A DNA stretch of 64,000 bases from JAGWRI01 sp963728785. GTDB lineage: Bacteria; Gemmatimonadota; Gemmatimonadetes; Gemmatimonadales; Gemmatimonadaceae. The stretch is from the NCBI GenBank assembly GCA_963728785.1, contig CAVSKV010000002.1, forward strand, positions 1,116,001 to 1,180,000. The letters are read 5' to 3'. Positions 51,018-59,179 of this stretch are shown one piece after another (the first letter of the stretch is position 1; each line of letters opens with the position of its first letter). A program made the translations under genes and the position numbers. The notes beneath the pieces were generated by a model. The model did not search any database. It was not told where the DNA came from and saw only the letters and a list, made by a program, of their open reading frames with translations.

Positions 51018-51677
51018 ATGATTTCGCTGCGCAACGTCGAGAAGAGCTATCCCATCGCTGGCGGGCAGTCATTCGTGCTGCGCCAGATCACAGCCGATAT
51101 CAACGCCGGCGAGTTCGTGACCATCATGGGTCCGTCGGGCGCCGGCAAGTCCACCCTGCTCGCAATTCTCGGCATGCTCGACGGCGCATGGGACGGCGAG
51201 TACTACCTGTTCGACCACGCCGTGCACACGCTCGACACCAGGAAGCGCGTCGCGTTGCACAAACAGTACGTGGGCTTCGTGTTCCAGCAGTACCATCTGT
51301 TGGACGATCTCACCGTGGCCGAGAACCTCGACATCCCGCTGTCGTACCGCGACATCAAGAAATCCGAGCGCCAGGCGATCGTGGCCGACACGCTCGACCG
51401 GTTCGGGATGGTGGCCAAGAAAGACCTGTATCCCCGGCAGCTCTCGGGTGGACAGCAGCAGCTTGTCGCGGTGGCGCGGTCGGTCATCCACAAGCCGTCA
51501 ATCCTGTTGGCCGACGAGCCCACCGGGAACCTCCATTCGGCTCAGGGCGCCGAGATCATGGAGTTGTTCACCCGGCTCAACAAGGGCGGCACAACGATCG
51601 TCCAGGTGACCCATTCGGAAGTGAACGCGGGGTACGGCAACCGGATCATCAACTTGAAGGACGGGTGGATCGTCTGA
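51018..51677 (+). CDS. Second MacB/LolD-type ABC ATPase, slightly degenerate
   Basis: 219 aa. Walker A GPSGAGKSTLL, FVFQQYHLLDDLTVAENLDIP, signature LSGGQQQLVAVARS, Walker B ILLADEPTGNLH, and a His in VQVTHSEVNAG. Two usually conserved positions differ from the first ATPase: R-to-L directly after the signature and D-to-H at the end of the DEPTGNLD string (D-loop). Walker lysine and glutamate are intact. The pair could form a heterodimer with one canonical and one weaker site. Thirteen bases after the first ATPase gene and 29 before the permease. Confidence 0.92.
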   Translation: MISLRNVEKSYPIAGGQSFVLRQITADINAGEFVTIMGPSGAGKSTLLAILGMLDGAWDGEYYLFDHAVHTLDTRKRVALHKQYVGFVFQQYHLLDDLTVAENLDIPLSYRDIKKSERQAIVADTLDRFGMVAKKDLYPRQLSGGQQQLVAVARSVIHKPSILLADEPTGNLHSAQGAEIMELFTRLNKGGTTIVQVTHSEVNAGYGNRIINLKDGWIV

Positions 51678-51706
51678 CGGACGGCGTGCCGCCCAGGAGG
51701 TGACCG

Positions 51707-54091
51707 ATGAACGACCTTCGTCTCGCGGTGCGTTCGCTCCGCGCCCGTCCGCTGTTCGCGGCGGTGGCGATCATCACCCTCGCGCTCGGCATTGGGGCCA
51801 CGACGACGTTGTTCACGATCGTGAACGCGGTGCTGTTGCGGCCGCTGCCGTACCCGGACGCCGGGCGGATCGTGTCGATCTCCGAAGCGCAGGATGGGCA
51901 GGACGGGCAGGTGGCGACCGTGCCCACGTACTTCGCCTGGCGCTCTGCGCGGTCGCTCGCGGCGATCGCGATGTACGGCGGCACCAGTCGGGTCGTCCGG
52001 ACCGGCGGCACATCGGAACGTGTGAGCGGGCAGAGCGTCTCGGCTTCGTTCTTCTCCGTATTCGGCGCGCGGCCGGCGATTGGACGCGTGTTCCGGCCCG
52101 ATGAAGACGTGTCCGACGGGCCGTCGGTGGTGGTGCTGTCCCACGACCTCTGGGTGCAGTTTGGCGGCGATTCGTCGATCGTCGGGAAGACCGTCGCCCT
52201 CGACGACCATCCGGTGACCGTCGTCGGGGTCATGCCGGCAGGATTCGCTGCACCGCGGACGGCGAAGTTCTGGGTGCCGATTCAGATGGATTCGGTGTCC
52301 GACAACGGCGTCACGTACTACGCGCAGATCGTCGGTTGGCTGCGCCCCGGCGTACGGATCGCCGACGCGCAGACGGAACTCGCGACGATCATGTCGCGCA
52401 TGCCTTCTCCGCCGCTCGTTCCGGGCGCCCCGCCGCAGAGTCCCGCGTTGCCAGTGGTCATGACGCTGCACGAGCGCATGTTCGGCTCCACGCGCCCCGC
52501 CCTCCTGCTGCTGCTCGGCGCGGCGGCGTTCCTGCTGCTCATCGCCTGCGCCAACGTGGCCAACCTGATGCTGGCGCGGGGTGCGTCGCGGCAGCGTGAG
52601 TTCGCCGTACGCGTGGCGCTCGGCGCGTCGCGTTGGCGGCTGGCACGCCAACTGGTTTGGGAGAGCGTCGTAATAAGCGCGATCGGCGGCGGGGTCGGGC
52701 TGATGATCCCGATCTGGTCACTCGGGTTCTTCATTCGTCTGAGTCCGACGAGCGTTGCCCGGGTGGAAGACATCCACGTCGACGCGCCGGTGTTGGCGTT
52801 CGCGACCGCGCTGGCGCTGGCGACCGGGCTGGTGTTCGGGCTGATCCCCGCGTTGGGCGCCACGCGATCCGATGCCTTCCGATCGCTGAAGGAAGGTGGA
52901 GCCCACACGACGGGCGCGGCTGCGCAGCGGCGGATTCGACGGGCGTTGGTGGTGCTGGAGTTGAGTACGGCGCTCGTGCTGCTGACGGGCGCGGGATTGC
53001 TGGCCCGGAGCTTCGCTCGGGCGACGGCGGTGGACGTGGGATTCCGGCCCGACCATGCGCTGATGGTCGACGTGTTTCTCACGCGCAGCGCCTATCCAAC
53101 GCAGGCTGCCAGCCAGGAATTCTTCAATCGATTCGTTGATCGACTGCGCGCCCTGCCCGGCGTCCGGACAGTGGGGTATTCCGATGCGCCGGTGCTGGGC
53201 GGCTATCGAATGACCCTGCGCGTGCCGTCCGAGCCGGGGCGCAAGTCGCTCCCTGCGATCTCGGTTGTTCGGGTGAGCGGCGAATACCTGGCGACGCTGG
53301 GCGTTGAGCTGGTTGCCGGGCGTCTCCTGAACGCGAACGACCACGCGGGCTCGACTCCCGTGAGCATGATCAGCGAGGGTGCGGCGCGCGAGCTCTTCCC
53401 CGATGGTTCGCCGATTGGGCACACGACGCCGCCGTTGGCGCCGGGCGCCGCCGCGCCCACCGTGGTCGGCGTGGTAAAGGACCTGCAGGAACCCGGCTCC
53501 GACATCCCACGCCTCCCGATGATCTATCAGACGCTCGCCCAAGCTCCCGACGTTCCGTCTCAGGTCATCGTGCGTTACTCGGGGCAGGACGCACCCATGT
53601 TTGCGGCAGTCCGCCGTATCACATCCGGCTTCGACCCGCTCCAGGTGACCATCTCGACGTCGACGATGCAACAGGAACTCGACAAGATAGTCGCGCCGCG
53701 GCGGCTCAACTCGATCGTCAGCGAGGTGTTCGCCGCCCTGGCCCTGATCCTCGCCGCCATCGGATTGTACGGCGTCATGACCTACCAGGTGGCGCAGCGC
53801 ACGCAGGAACTCGGCATTCGAATGGCGCTTGGCGCCGACCGCGCGCGGGTGCTGCGGCTCGTGATGCGCGACGGGATGAGTCTGGCGCTGCTGGGCGCGG
53901 CACTCGGCGTCGCACTCTCGCTGGCGCTGTCGCGCTTCCTGGCCGGCCTGTTGTTCGACATCAGCCCGCGCGACCCGGCGACCTTCGTCGCCATTCCGGC
54001 CCTTCTCGTGCTCGTCGCGCTCGTTGCCTGCTACGTGCCGGCCTGGCGCGCCACCAAGGTCGATCCGATGGTCGCGCTGCGGTACGAGTGA
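51707..54091 (+). CDS. ABC transporter permease, duplicated FtsX/MacB type (ADOP-like)
   Basis: 794 aa with AGGAGG six bases before the ATG. First helix AAVAIITLALGIGATTTLFTIVNAVLLRPLPYPD is the MacB_PCD start. A periplasmic domain is followed by three FtsX helices (about 260-400) with NVANLMLARGASRQREFAVRVALGASRWRL. A second FtsX unit follows: a helix, a periplasmic domain, and three C-terminal helices with QVAQRTQELGIRMALGADRARVLRLV. So eight helices as in fused permeases. It is probably an efflux pump for peptides, antibiotics or lipids; cargo unknown. Confidence 0.92.
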   Translation: MNDLRLAVRSLRARPLFAAVAIITLALGIGATTTLFTIVNAVLLRPLPYPDAGRIVSISEAQDGQDGQVATVPTYFAWRSARSLAAIAMYGGTSRVVRTGGTSERVSGQSVSASFFSVFGARPAIGRVFRPDEDVSDGPSVVVLSHDLWVQFGGDSSIVGKTVALDDHPVTVVGVMPAGFAAPRTAKFWVPIQMDSVSDNGVTYYAQIVGWLRPGVRIADAQTELATIMSRMPSPPLVPGAPPQSPALPVVMTLHERMFGSTRPALLLLLGAAAFLLLIACANVANLMLARGASRQREFAVRVALGASRWRLARQLVWESVVISAIGGGVGLMIPIWSLGFFIRLSPTSVARVEDIHVDAPVLAFATALALATGLVFGLIPALGATRSDAFRSLKEGGAHTTGAAAQRRIRRALVVLELSTALVLLTGAGLLARSFARATAVDVGFRPDHALMVDVFLTRSAYPTQAASQEFFNRFVDRLRALPGVRTVGYSDAPVLGGYRMTLRVPSEPGRKSLPAISVVRVSGEYLATLGVELVAGRLLNANDHAGSTPVSMISEGAARELFPDGSPIGHTTPPLAPGAAAPTVVGVVKDLQEPGSDIPRLPMIYQTLAQAPDVPSQVIVRYSGQDAPMFAAVRRITSGFDPLQVTISTSTMQQELDKIVAPRRLNSIVSEVFAALALILAAIGLYGVMTYQVAQRTQELGIRMALGADRARVLRLVMRDGMSLALLGAALGVALSLALSRFLAGLLFDISPRDPATFVAIPALLVLVALVACYVPAWRATKVDPMVALRYE

Positions 54092-54138
54092 ACGTCGCGG
54101 CAATGGCCCCACGGGCCGCATCCGGATAAGCTTTCCGC

Positions 54139-55497
54139 ATGAACGCCCCCGCCCGCATCCTCGTCGCCGACGACGACCGCGACGTCCTCGAAGCCCTGCG
54201 CCTGCTCCTCCGCGGCGAGGGCGACGAGGTCGAGACGGCCGCCTCGCCGGCCGCCCTCATCGCGGCCGTGACCACGCGGGACTTCGACGCCATGCTCATG
54301 GACATGAACTACACGCGCGACACGACGGGCGGCGTGGAGGGCTTCGACCTGCTCGCGCGCCTCCAGGCCCTCGACGCCACGCTCCCCGTGATCGTGATGA
54401 CGGCGTGGGGGAGCATCGAGGGCGCGGTCGAGGCGCTGCGCCGCGGCGCCCGCGACTACATCGAGAAGCCGTGGAACAACGCCCGCCTGCTCCACGTGCT
54501 CGCCACCCAGGTGGAATTGGGCCGCGCCATCCGCACAAGCCAGCGGCTGGAGAGCGAGAACCGCGCCCTCCGGCCCGCCGGCGCGCCGCAGCTCATCGCC
54601 CAGTCTGCCGCCATGCAGCCGGTGCTGCGACTCATGGAGCGCATCGGCCCTTCCGATGCCAGCGCGCTGATAACCGGCGAGCACGGCACGGGCAAGGAAG
54701 TCGTCGCCGGCTGGCTCCACGCCGCTTCGCCGCGCCGTGCACGGCCCATGGTGACGGTGAATCTGGGCGGGCTGTCTGAGGGCGTGTTCGAAAGCGAGAT
54801 GTTCGGCCACGTGAAGGGCTCGTTCACCGACGCAAAGACCGACCGCGTGGGCCGGTTCGAATTGGCCGACGGCGGGACGCTCTTCCTCGATGAGGTCGCC
54901 AACCTCTCGCTCGCCCAGCAAGCCAAACTGCTGCGCGTGCTGCCGACCGGAGAGCTGGAACGCGTTGGCTCCTCCAAGACGCGCCGCGTGGACGTACGGA
55001 TTCTCGCCGCGACCAACGCCGACCTCCGCGCCGAGGTGGCCGAAGGACGCTTCCGGGAAGATCTCTTCTTCCGGCTCAACACGGTGGAGTTGCACCTGCC
55101 CCCGCTGCGCGAACGCCGCGACGACATCCCCCTCCTCGCGACGCACTTCCTGCGTCAATTCTCGGCGCACTACCGCCGTCCGGTCGGCGGCTTCAGCCCC
55201 GAAGCCATGCAGGCCCTGCTCCGGTATGCCTGGCCCGGCAACGTGCGCGAACTCGCCCATGCCGTGGAGCGCGCCACGCTGCTCGCCCAGCAGGACGTCG
55301 TGCGTGAAAGCGACCTGGCGCTGCAGCCGCTAGGAGTCGCCGCTCCGGCCCTCGACGAGATGAGCCTCGAGGAGGTCGAACGGGTGCTCATCGGCAAGGC
55401 GATGGCCCGGTACGACGGCAACGTCAGCCTCGCCGCCAAGGCGCTCGGCCTGTCGCGGAGCGCGTTGTATCGGCGCCTACAGCGCCACGGCCTCTAG
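54139..55497 (+). CDS. Sigma-54-dependent response regulator (NtrC/AtoC type)
   Basis: 452 aa. Receiver domain 1-125 with the phosphoacceptor D55 in DAMLMDMNYTRD and K in RDYIEKPW. AAA+ domain about 150-385: Walker A GEHGTGKEV, Walker B GGTLFLDEVANL, arginine fingers in FREDLFFRLN. The sigma-54 contact loop reads GSFTDA (227-232) rather than GAFTGA. A Fis-type helix-turn-helix ends the protein (NVSLAAKALGLSRSALYRRLQRHGL). It lies 47 bases after the permease and 9 before its kinase, so it probably controls the exporter operon through the -24/-12 element at 48916. Confidence 0.93.
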   Translation: MNAPARILVADDDRDVLEALRLLLRGEGDEVETAASPAALIAAVTTRDFDAMLMDMNYTRDTTGGVEGFDLLARLQALDATLPVIVMTAWGSIEGAVEALRRGARDYIEKPWNNARLLHVLATQVELGRAIRTSQRLESENRALRPAGAPQLIAQSAAMQPVLRLMERIGPSDASALITGEHGTGKEVVAGWLHAASPRRARPMVTVNLGGLSEGVFESEMFGHVKGSFTDAKTDRVGRFELADGGTLFLDEVANLSLAQQAKLLRVLPTGELERVGSSKTRRVDVRILAATNADLRAEVAEGRFREDLFFRLNTVELHLPPLRERRDDIPLLATHFLRQFSAHYRRPVGGFSPEAMQALLRYAWPGNVRELAHAVERATLLAQQDVVRESDLALQPLGVAAPALDEMSLEEVERVLIGKAMARYDGNVSLAAKALGLSRSALYRRLQRHGL

Positions 55498-55506
55498 TAT
55501 CTGCTC

Positions 55507-56814
55507 ATGGCGTCGCACGAACGACAGGTTACGGTCCTCGCGCTGGCTTCTCCGCTGCCGGCGCTGGTCGTTGCGCTCACGCTGCTCTGGACTGGCGCGT
55601 TCGAGCCGCGTACGCAGTGGACGCTCTCCACTCTGCTCGTCGCACTCTGGCTCATCCTCGCCCTCACGCTCCGCGAACGCGTCGTGCGCCCCCTGCAGAC
55701 GCTCTCCAACATGCTGGCCGCCATCCGCGAGCAGGACTACTCCCTGCGCGGCCGGCGGGCCAGCACCGGAGACGCCCTCGGACTTGCCATGCTCGAGCTC
55801 AATTCGCTGATGGATGAGCTGCGCGAGCGCCGCCTGGGCGCCCTCGAAGCCACGGCCCTGCTCCAGCGCGTGATGGCCGAGATCGACGTGGCCGTGTTCG
55901 CGTTCGACGACACCGGCGCCCTGCGCGTGGTGAACGCCAGCGGCGAACGGCTCCTCGGCCAGCCGTCAGAACGGCTACTCGGTCGGCGCGCCGAGGAGCT
56001 GGAACTGGGTGAGTGCTTGCGCGGTGATGCCCCGCGGGTAGTGGAGCTGGCCCTCGGCGCGCAGCGCGGCCGGTGGGAGGTGAGGCGAGGCGCGTTCCGG
56101 CAGGGCGGCCGCCCCCACACGTTCGTCGTCCTGGCCGACGTCAGCCGCGCCCTTCGCGAAGAGGAGCGCAAGGCATGGCAGCGTCTGATTCGCGTGCTCG
56201 GCCACGAGATCAACAACTCGATCACCCCCATCAAGTCACTAGCTGAACAGTTTCGGGACATGCTGGGGAAGCGCGAACCAGACGCCGCCGCGCGTGAGGA
56301 CATGCAGCGGGGGTTGGGAGTGATCGCCAACCGTTCCGAAGCGCTGACGCGGTTCCTCGCCTCGTATACCAGGCTCGCCAAGCTCCCTGCCCCGCGTCTC
56401 GCCCCGATCAGCGTAGGTGCGTGGGCCACCCGCATCGCGCAGTTCGAGACGCGGCTGCCGGTGGAGGTCGTCCCCGGCCCGCAGGTCACGCTGCTCGCCG
56501 ACGGCGACCAGCTCGATCAGCTGCTGATCAATCTCCTGCGCAACGCCGTGGATGCCGCGCTCGAGACCGGCGGTGGGGTGCGGGTGACCTGGTCGCGTGA
56601 GCGTGCGCACTTCGAAATGGTGGTGCGGGACGACGGTCCGGGGTTGCCGCAAACGACCAATCTGTTCGTACCGTTCTTCACCACGAAGCCGGGCGGAACC
56701 GGGATCGGGCTCGTGCTGTCCCAGCAGATCGCCGAGGCGCACGGCGGGGGTTTGACGCTCGTCGATCGGAACGATGCGCGGGGGTGCGAGGCGCGGCTGA
56801 TTCTTCCCTGTTGA
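55507..56814 (+). CDS. Sensor histidine kinase, NtrY-like
   Basis: 435 aa. Two transmembrane helices (about 12-27 and 34-52) with almost no periplasmic loop, then a HAMP-like linker and a PAS-like domain (ALLQRVMAEIDVAVFAFDD, about 112-215). The H-box is LGHEINNSITPIKSLAEQF. The ATPase domain has the N-box LLINLLRNAVDAALETGG, DDGPGLP and PGGTGIGLVLSQQIAEAHGG. The very small sensing loop suggests intramembrane or cytoplasmic signals. It is the cognate kinase for the activator just upstream. Confidence 0.93.
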   Translation: MASHERQVTVLALASPLPALVVALTLLWTGAFEPRTQWTLSTLLVALWLILALTLRERVVRPLQTLSNMLAAIREQDYSLRGRRASTGDALGLAMLELNSLMDELRERRLGALEATALLQRVMAEIDVAVFAFDDTGALRVVNASGERLLGQPSERLLGRRAEELELGECLRGDAPRVVELALGAQRGRWEVRRGAFRQGGRPHTFVVLADVSRALREEERKAWQRLIRVLGHEINNSITPIKSLAEQFRDMLGKREPDAAAREDMQRGLGVIANRSEALTRFLASYTRLAKLPAPRLAPISVGAWATRIAQFETRLPVEVVPGPQVTLLADGDQLDQLLINLLRNAVDAALETGGGVRVTWSRERAHFEMVVRDDGPGLPQTTNLFVPFFTTKPGGTGIGLVLSQQIAEAHGGGLTLVDRNDARGCEARLILPC

Positions 56815-56915
56815 AAGGGCGGACCACGCCACCTCGCCCCTGCCGCGATGCGTCCCATCGCAGTTCCGAGTAGCTCTTACCTGTCAGCCCGCGGCGTTCC
56901 GCCTGAAATTCCCAG

Positions 56916-57329
56916 TTACCGCTTCTTCCCGCGCTTCGCCGCCCCCTTCTTGGGTGCCGCCTTCTTGGCCGCGTGCTTCCTGGCCGGCTTCCGGGCTGCG
57001 GATTTCTTGGGTGCCGCCTTCTTGGCCGCGTGCTTCCTGGCCGGCTTCCGGGCTGCGGATTTCTTGGGTGCCTTTTTCGCCGCGCTCTTCTTGGCCGGTT
57101 TGGCAGCCACCGGCTTCTTGCTCTTGGCGGGCTCCGGAACGGCCGCAAGGAGCGGGGGCAGCGGGTTCTTGCGCGGACGGCCGCTCTTGCGTGCCGCTGC
57201 CCCCTCGGCCATCAGTTTGTCGAACGCCGCCTTGGCTTCGGCCAGGAGCGTCGCGTGCGTCGATCCGCGCTCGGCCTGCGAGCGCTCCTTTTCCGCGCGA
57301 AAGAGATCTTCCGGTGAGTGCGACGTCAT
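56916..57329 (-). CDS. Histone H1-like lysine/alanine-rich DNA-binding protein
   Basis: 137 aa. Residues 1-65 form an amphipathic acidic-basic region (DLFRAEKERSQAERGS, ATLLAEAKAAFDKLMAEG), and RKSGRPRKNPLP is an AT-hook-like GRP core. Residues 66-137 are Lys/Ala-rich, with a 19-residue unit (KKSAARKPARKHAAKKAAP) present twice exactly and then partly. Probably a nucleoid-compacting protein like bacterial H1 homologues. The tail is encoded by a 57-bp tandem duplication. No terminator was recognised between it and the convergent kinase gene (101-bp gap). Confidence 0.82.
   Translation of the reverse strand: MTSHSPEDLFRAEKERSQAERGSTHATLLAEAKAAFDKLMAEGAAARKSGRPRKNPLPPLLAAVPEPAKSKKPVAAKPAKKSAAKKAPKKSAARKPARKHAAKKAAPKKSAARKPARKHAAKKAAPKKGAAKRGKKR
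56947..57060. repeat. Perfect 57-bp tandem duplication within the H1-like gene
   Basis: Two identical 57-base copies (56947-57003 and 57004-57060), then 12 bases of a third copy. In-frame (19 codons) and therefore able to expand or contract the basic tail without frameshift. Confidence 0.9.
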
Positions 57330-57502
57330 AAGTGTGGCCCGTGCTGTGGTGAACCGCGGTGGCCGGCCCCGGAACGTGCCCGGAGCGCCGCCCCGAATAT
57401 GTCACGAAATCCGCCCGCCGCCTATGGCCAAGTGCGGTCCTCCGCCGAGGGAACGCGCGATCACAGGACGGCCGTCACGGGATTCCGGCCGCCGTTCCGG
57501 TG

Positions 57503-57508
57503 TATAAT
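57503..57508 (+). promoter_or_regulatory. Consensus -10 element for leaderless transcription of the following gene
   Basis: A perfect TATAAT preceded by TG, five bases before the ATG at 57514. There is no ribosome site. A start seven bases downstream falls on the ATG. Confidence 0.5.
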
Positions 57509-57513
57509 CCGGC

Positions 57514-57933
57514 ATGTCCCCGCTGCGTGCTCGTCTTGTCTGCGTCGCGGTGTTCGCCGGGTCGGCGGTGACCGCGACGTGCACCACCGGATTCCCGAGC
57601 CGCGTCCCCCTGGGAAACTGGGGGAGTCTGCACGCCGGCATGGTCGTATCCGACACCGGTGCCGAGATCGAGTACGACTGCGCCGCCGGTCGCATCAGCG
57701 TGCCGATGACGCTGGACTCTCACGGCGACTTCGATCTCCCCGGCCTGTATATCCGGGAAGCGGGACCGGTTCCGGCCAACGACTCGCTGCTGCCCAAGTT
57801 CCCGGCCCGCTATACCGGCCACACCGATGGGCGCACGATGTCATTGACGATGACGGTGGAAAGTGACTCCACCCCCCAGCAGACATTCGCCTTGACCTAC
57901 GGCGGAAATCCGAACGTCTTCAAGTGCGTGTGA
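57514..57933 (+). CDS. Hypothetical exported protein
   Basis: 139 aa. A short signal peptide (about 1-22, SAVTATCTT) may be a lipoprotein signal with an imperfect lipobox. The mature part is beta-rich (GMVVSDTGAEIEYDCAAGRI, DFDLPGLYIREAGPV, TMSLTMTVESD), with Cys in EYDCAAG and a C-terminal FKCV that could form a disulfide. No family recognised; it looks like a small single-domain beta-barrel or sandwich. It is convergent with the P1 peptidase gene, 11 bases apart. Confidence 0.75.
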   Translation: MSPLRARLVCVAVFAGSAVTATCTTGFPSRVPLGNWGSLHAGMVVSDTGAEIEYDCAAGRISVPMTLDSHGDFDLPGLYIREAGPVPANDSLLPKFPARYTGHTDGRTMSLTMTVESDSTPQQTFALTYGGNPNVFKCV

Positions 57934-57944
57934 ACCATCAGCCA

Positions 57945-59087
57945 TCATCGTCCGTACTTCTTCAGAATCACCCGGACGCTGTCGATCGGTAGAGGTTTCA
58001 CGGTCCGCCCCTGGGCGTTCGTGACCGGCGTGGCCATGAACAGCGAATTATAGACCGCCTCCTCCGTGGCTTCGACCACGGCTTCGAACAACGGCGACAT
58101 TTCCTCGTTCGTCAACTCCGCCACGTCGGGCCGCCGTTGATCGGCGCCACGCCGCAGCGCGGAATCCGCCGAGAAGGCAATCACGTAGTCACCCGACCCG
58201 TTCGAAGCGAACGACCCGGTGCGGGCGAGTCCCATGATGGCGCGGCCCGCCAGCCGGCGCAGATTCCGGTCGAGGATCGGCGCGTCGGTGGCGATGACGA
58301 TCATGCACGATCCGTTGGCGCTCTGGTCGTCCACGTCGCGCCTGAATGAATACTGCCCCAGTTCGCGTCCCACGGGCGCGCCGTCCACCTGGAGAACGCC
58401 ACCGTAGTTGGTCTGCACGAGGACGCCCACCGTCCAGCCGCCCAGCGACTTCGGTAGCACGCGCGACGAAGTGCCGATGCCCCCCTTCCAACCGAAGGCG
58501 ATCGTTCCGCGTCCGGCGCCGACGCTCCCCTCAGCCACCGGTCCGCCGCGCGCCGACGCGAGTGCCTTCACCACGTCGGCCGGCGCGATGGGCCGCGACC
58601 GGATCGCGTTGAGCGTGCCGTCGTTCGTTTCGCCTACCACGGGATTGATGGAGCGCACGCTCTCCATGCCGGGTTGCGCGAGCAGCCAGGCCACCATCGC
58701 ATCGGCGGCGCGCCAGACGCACAGCGTGCAGGTGAGCAGGATCGGCGTTTCGAGTTCGCCCAGTTCGTCCACCTGCGTGACACCGAGCAGCTTCCCGAAC
58801 CCGTTGCCGACCACGATTGCTGCGGGCACACGGGCCGTGAACATGTTGCCGGCGTGCGGAAGGACGGCCGTGACGCCGGTATGGATCGAGTCTCCGTCGT
58901 CCACCGTGGCCTGGCCCACGAGTACGCCGCCCACGTCGGTGATGGCGTTGTTCGGGCCCGGCCTGAAGATCCCGGGCGCGATACCGAGCTGGCGGGCCCG
59001 CTGAGGTGTCTGCGTCTGCGCGCCAAGGGTAGCCGCAGCCAGAGACAACAGCGCGGCCACGATGGACGCCGATCGTACGATGGCCAT
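57945..59087 (-). CDS. P1 family peptidase (DmpA/BapA-like, N-terminal nucleophile), exported
   Basis: 380 aa from the ATG at 59087, with GGAGG seven bases upstream and a signal peptide ending near ATLGAQTQ. The family's start LGIAPGIFRPGPNNAITDVGGVLVGQ, the middle VVGETNDGTLN and the self-cleavage/nucleophile region NGSCMIVIATDAPILDRNLRRLA (the Ser of NGS becomes the new N-terminus of the beta chain) are all present. These enzymes are D-aminopeptidases or beta-aminopeptidases or L-aminopeptidase/D-esterases. It is another exported peptidase in a window rich in them. Confidence 0.92.
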   Translation of the reverse strand: MAIVRSASIVAALLSLAAATLGAQTQTPQRARQLGIAPGIFRPGPNNAITDVGGVLVGQATVDDGDSIHTGVTAVLPHAGNMFTARVPAAIVVGNGFGKLLGVTQVDELGELETPILLTCTLCVWRAADAMVAWLLAQPGMESVRSINPVVGETNDGTLNAIRSRPIAPADVVKALASARGGPVAEGSVGAGRGTIAFGWKGGIGTSSRVLPKSLGGWTVGVLVQTNYGGVLQVDGAPVGRELGQYSFRRDVDDQSANGSCMIVIATDAPILDRNLRRLAGRAIMGLARTGSFASNGSGDYVIAFSADSALRRGADQRRPDVAELTNEEMSPLFEAVVEATEEAVYNSLFMATPVTNAQGRTVKPLPIDSVRVILKKYGR

Positions 59088-59179
59088 GGGTATCCTCCGG
59101 ATGCGGCGCGGCCGTGCGTCCCGCGCCGCTCCAATGTACCTTGCTGAAGTCCGCCGCAGAACGCCGGCGCGGCCACCCC

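Noticed and set aside
56947..57060. Possible CRISPR or minisatellite array
   Set aside because: There are only two perfect adjacent 57-bp units with no spacers, and they are in frame within a coding gene.
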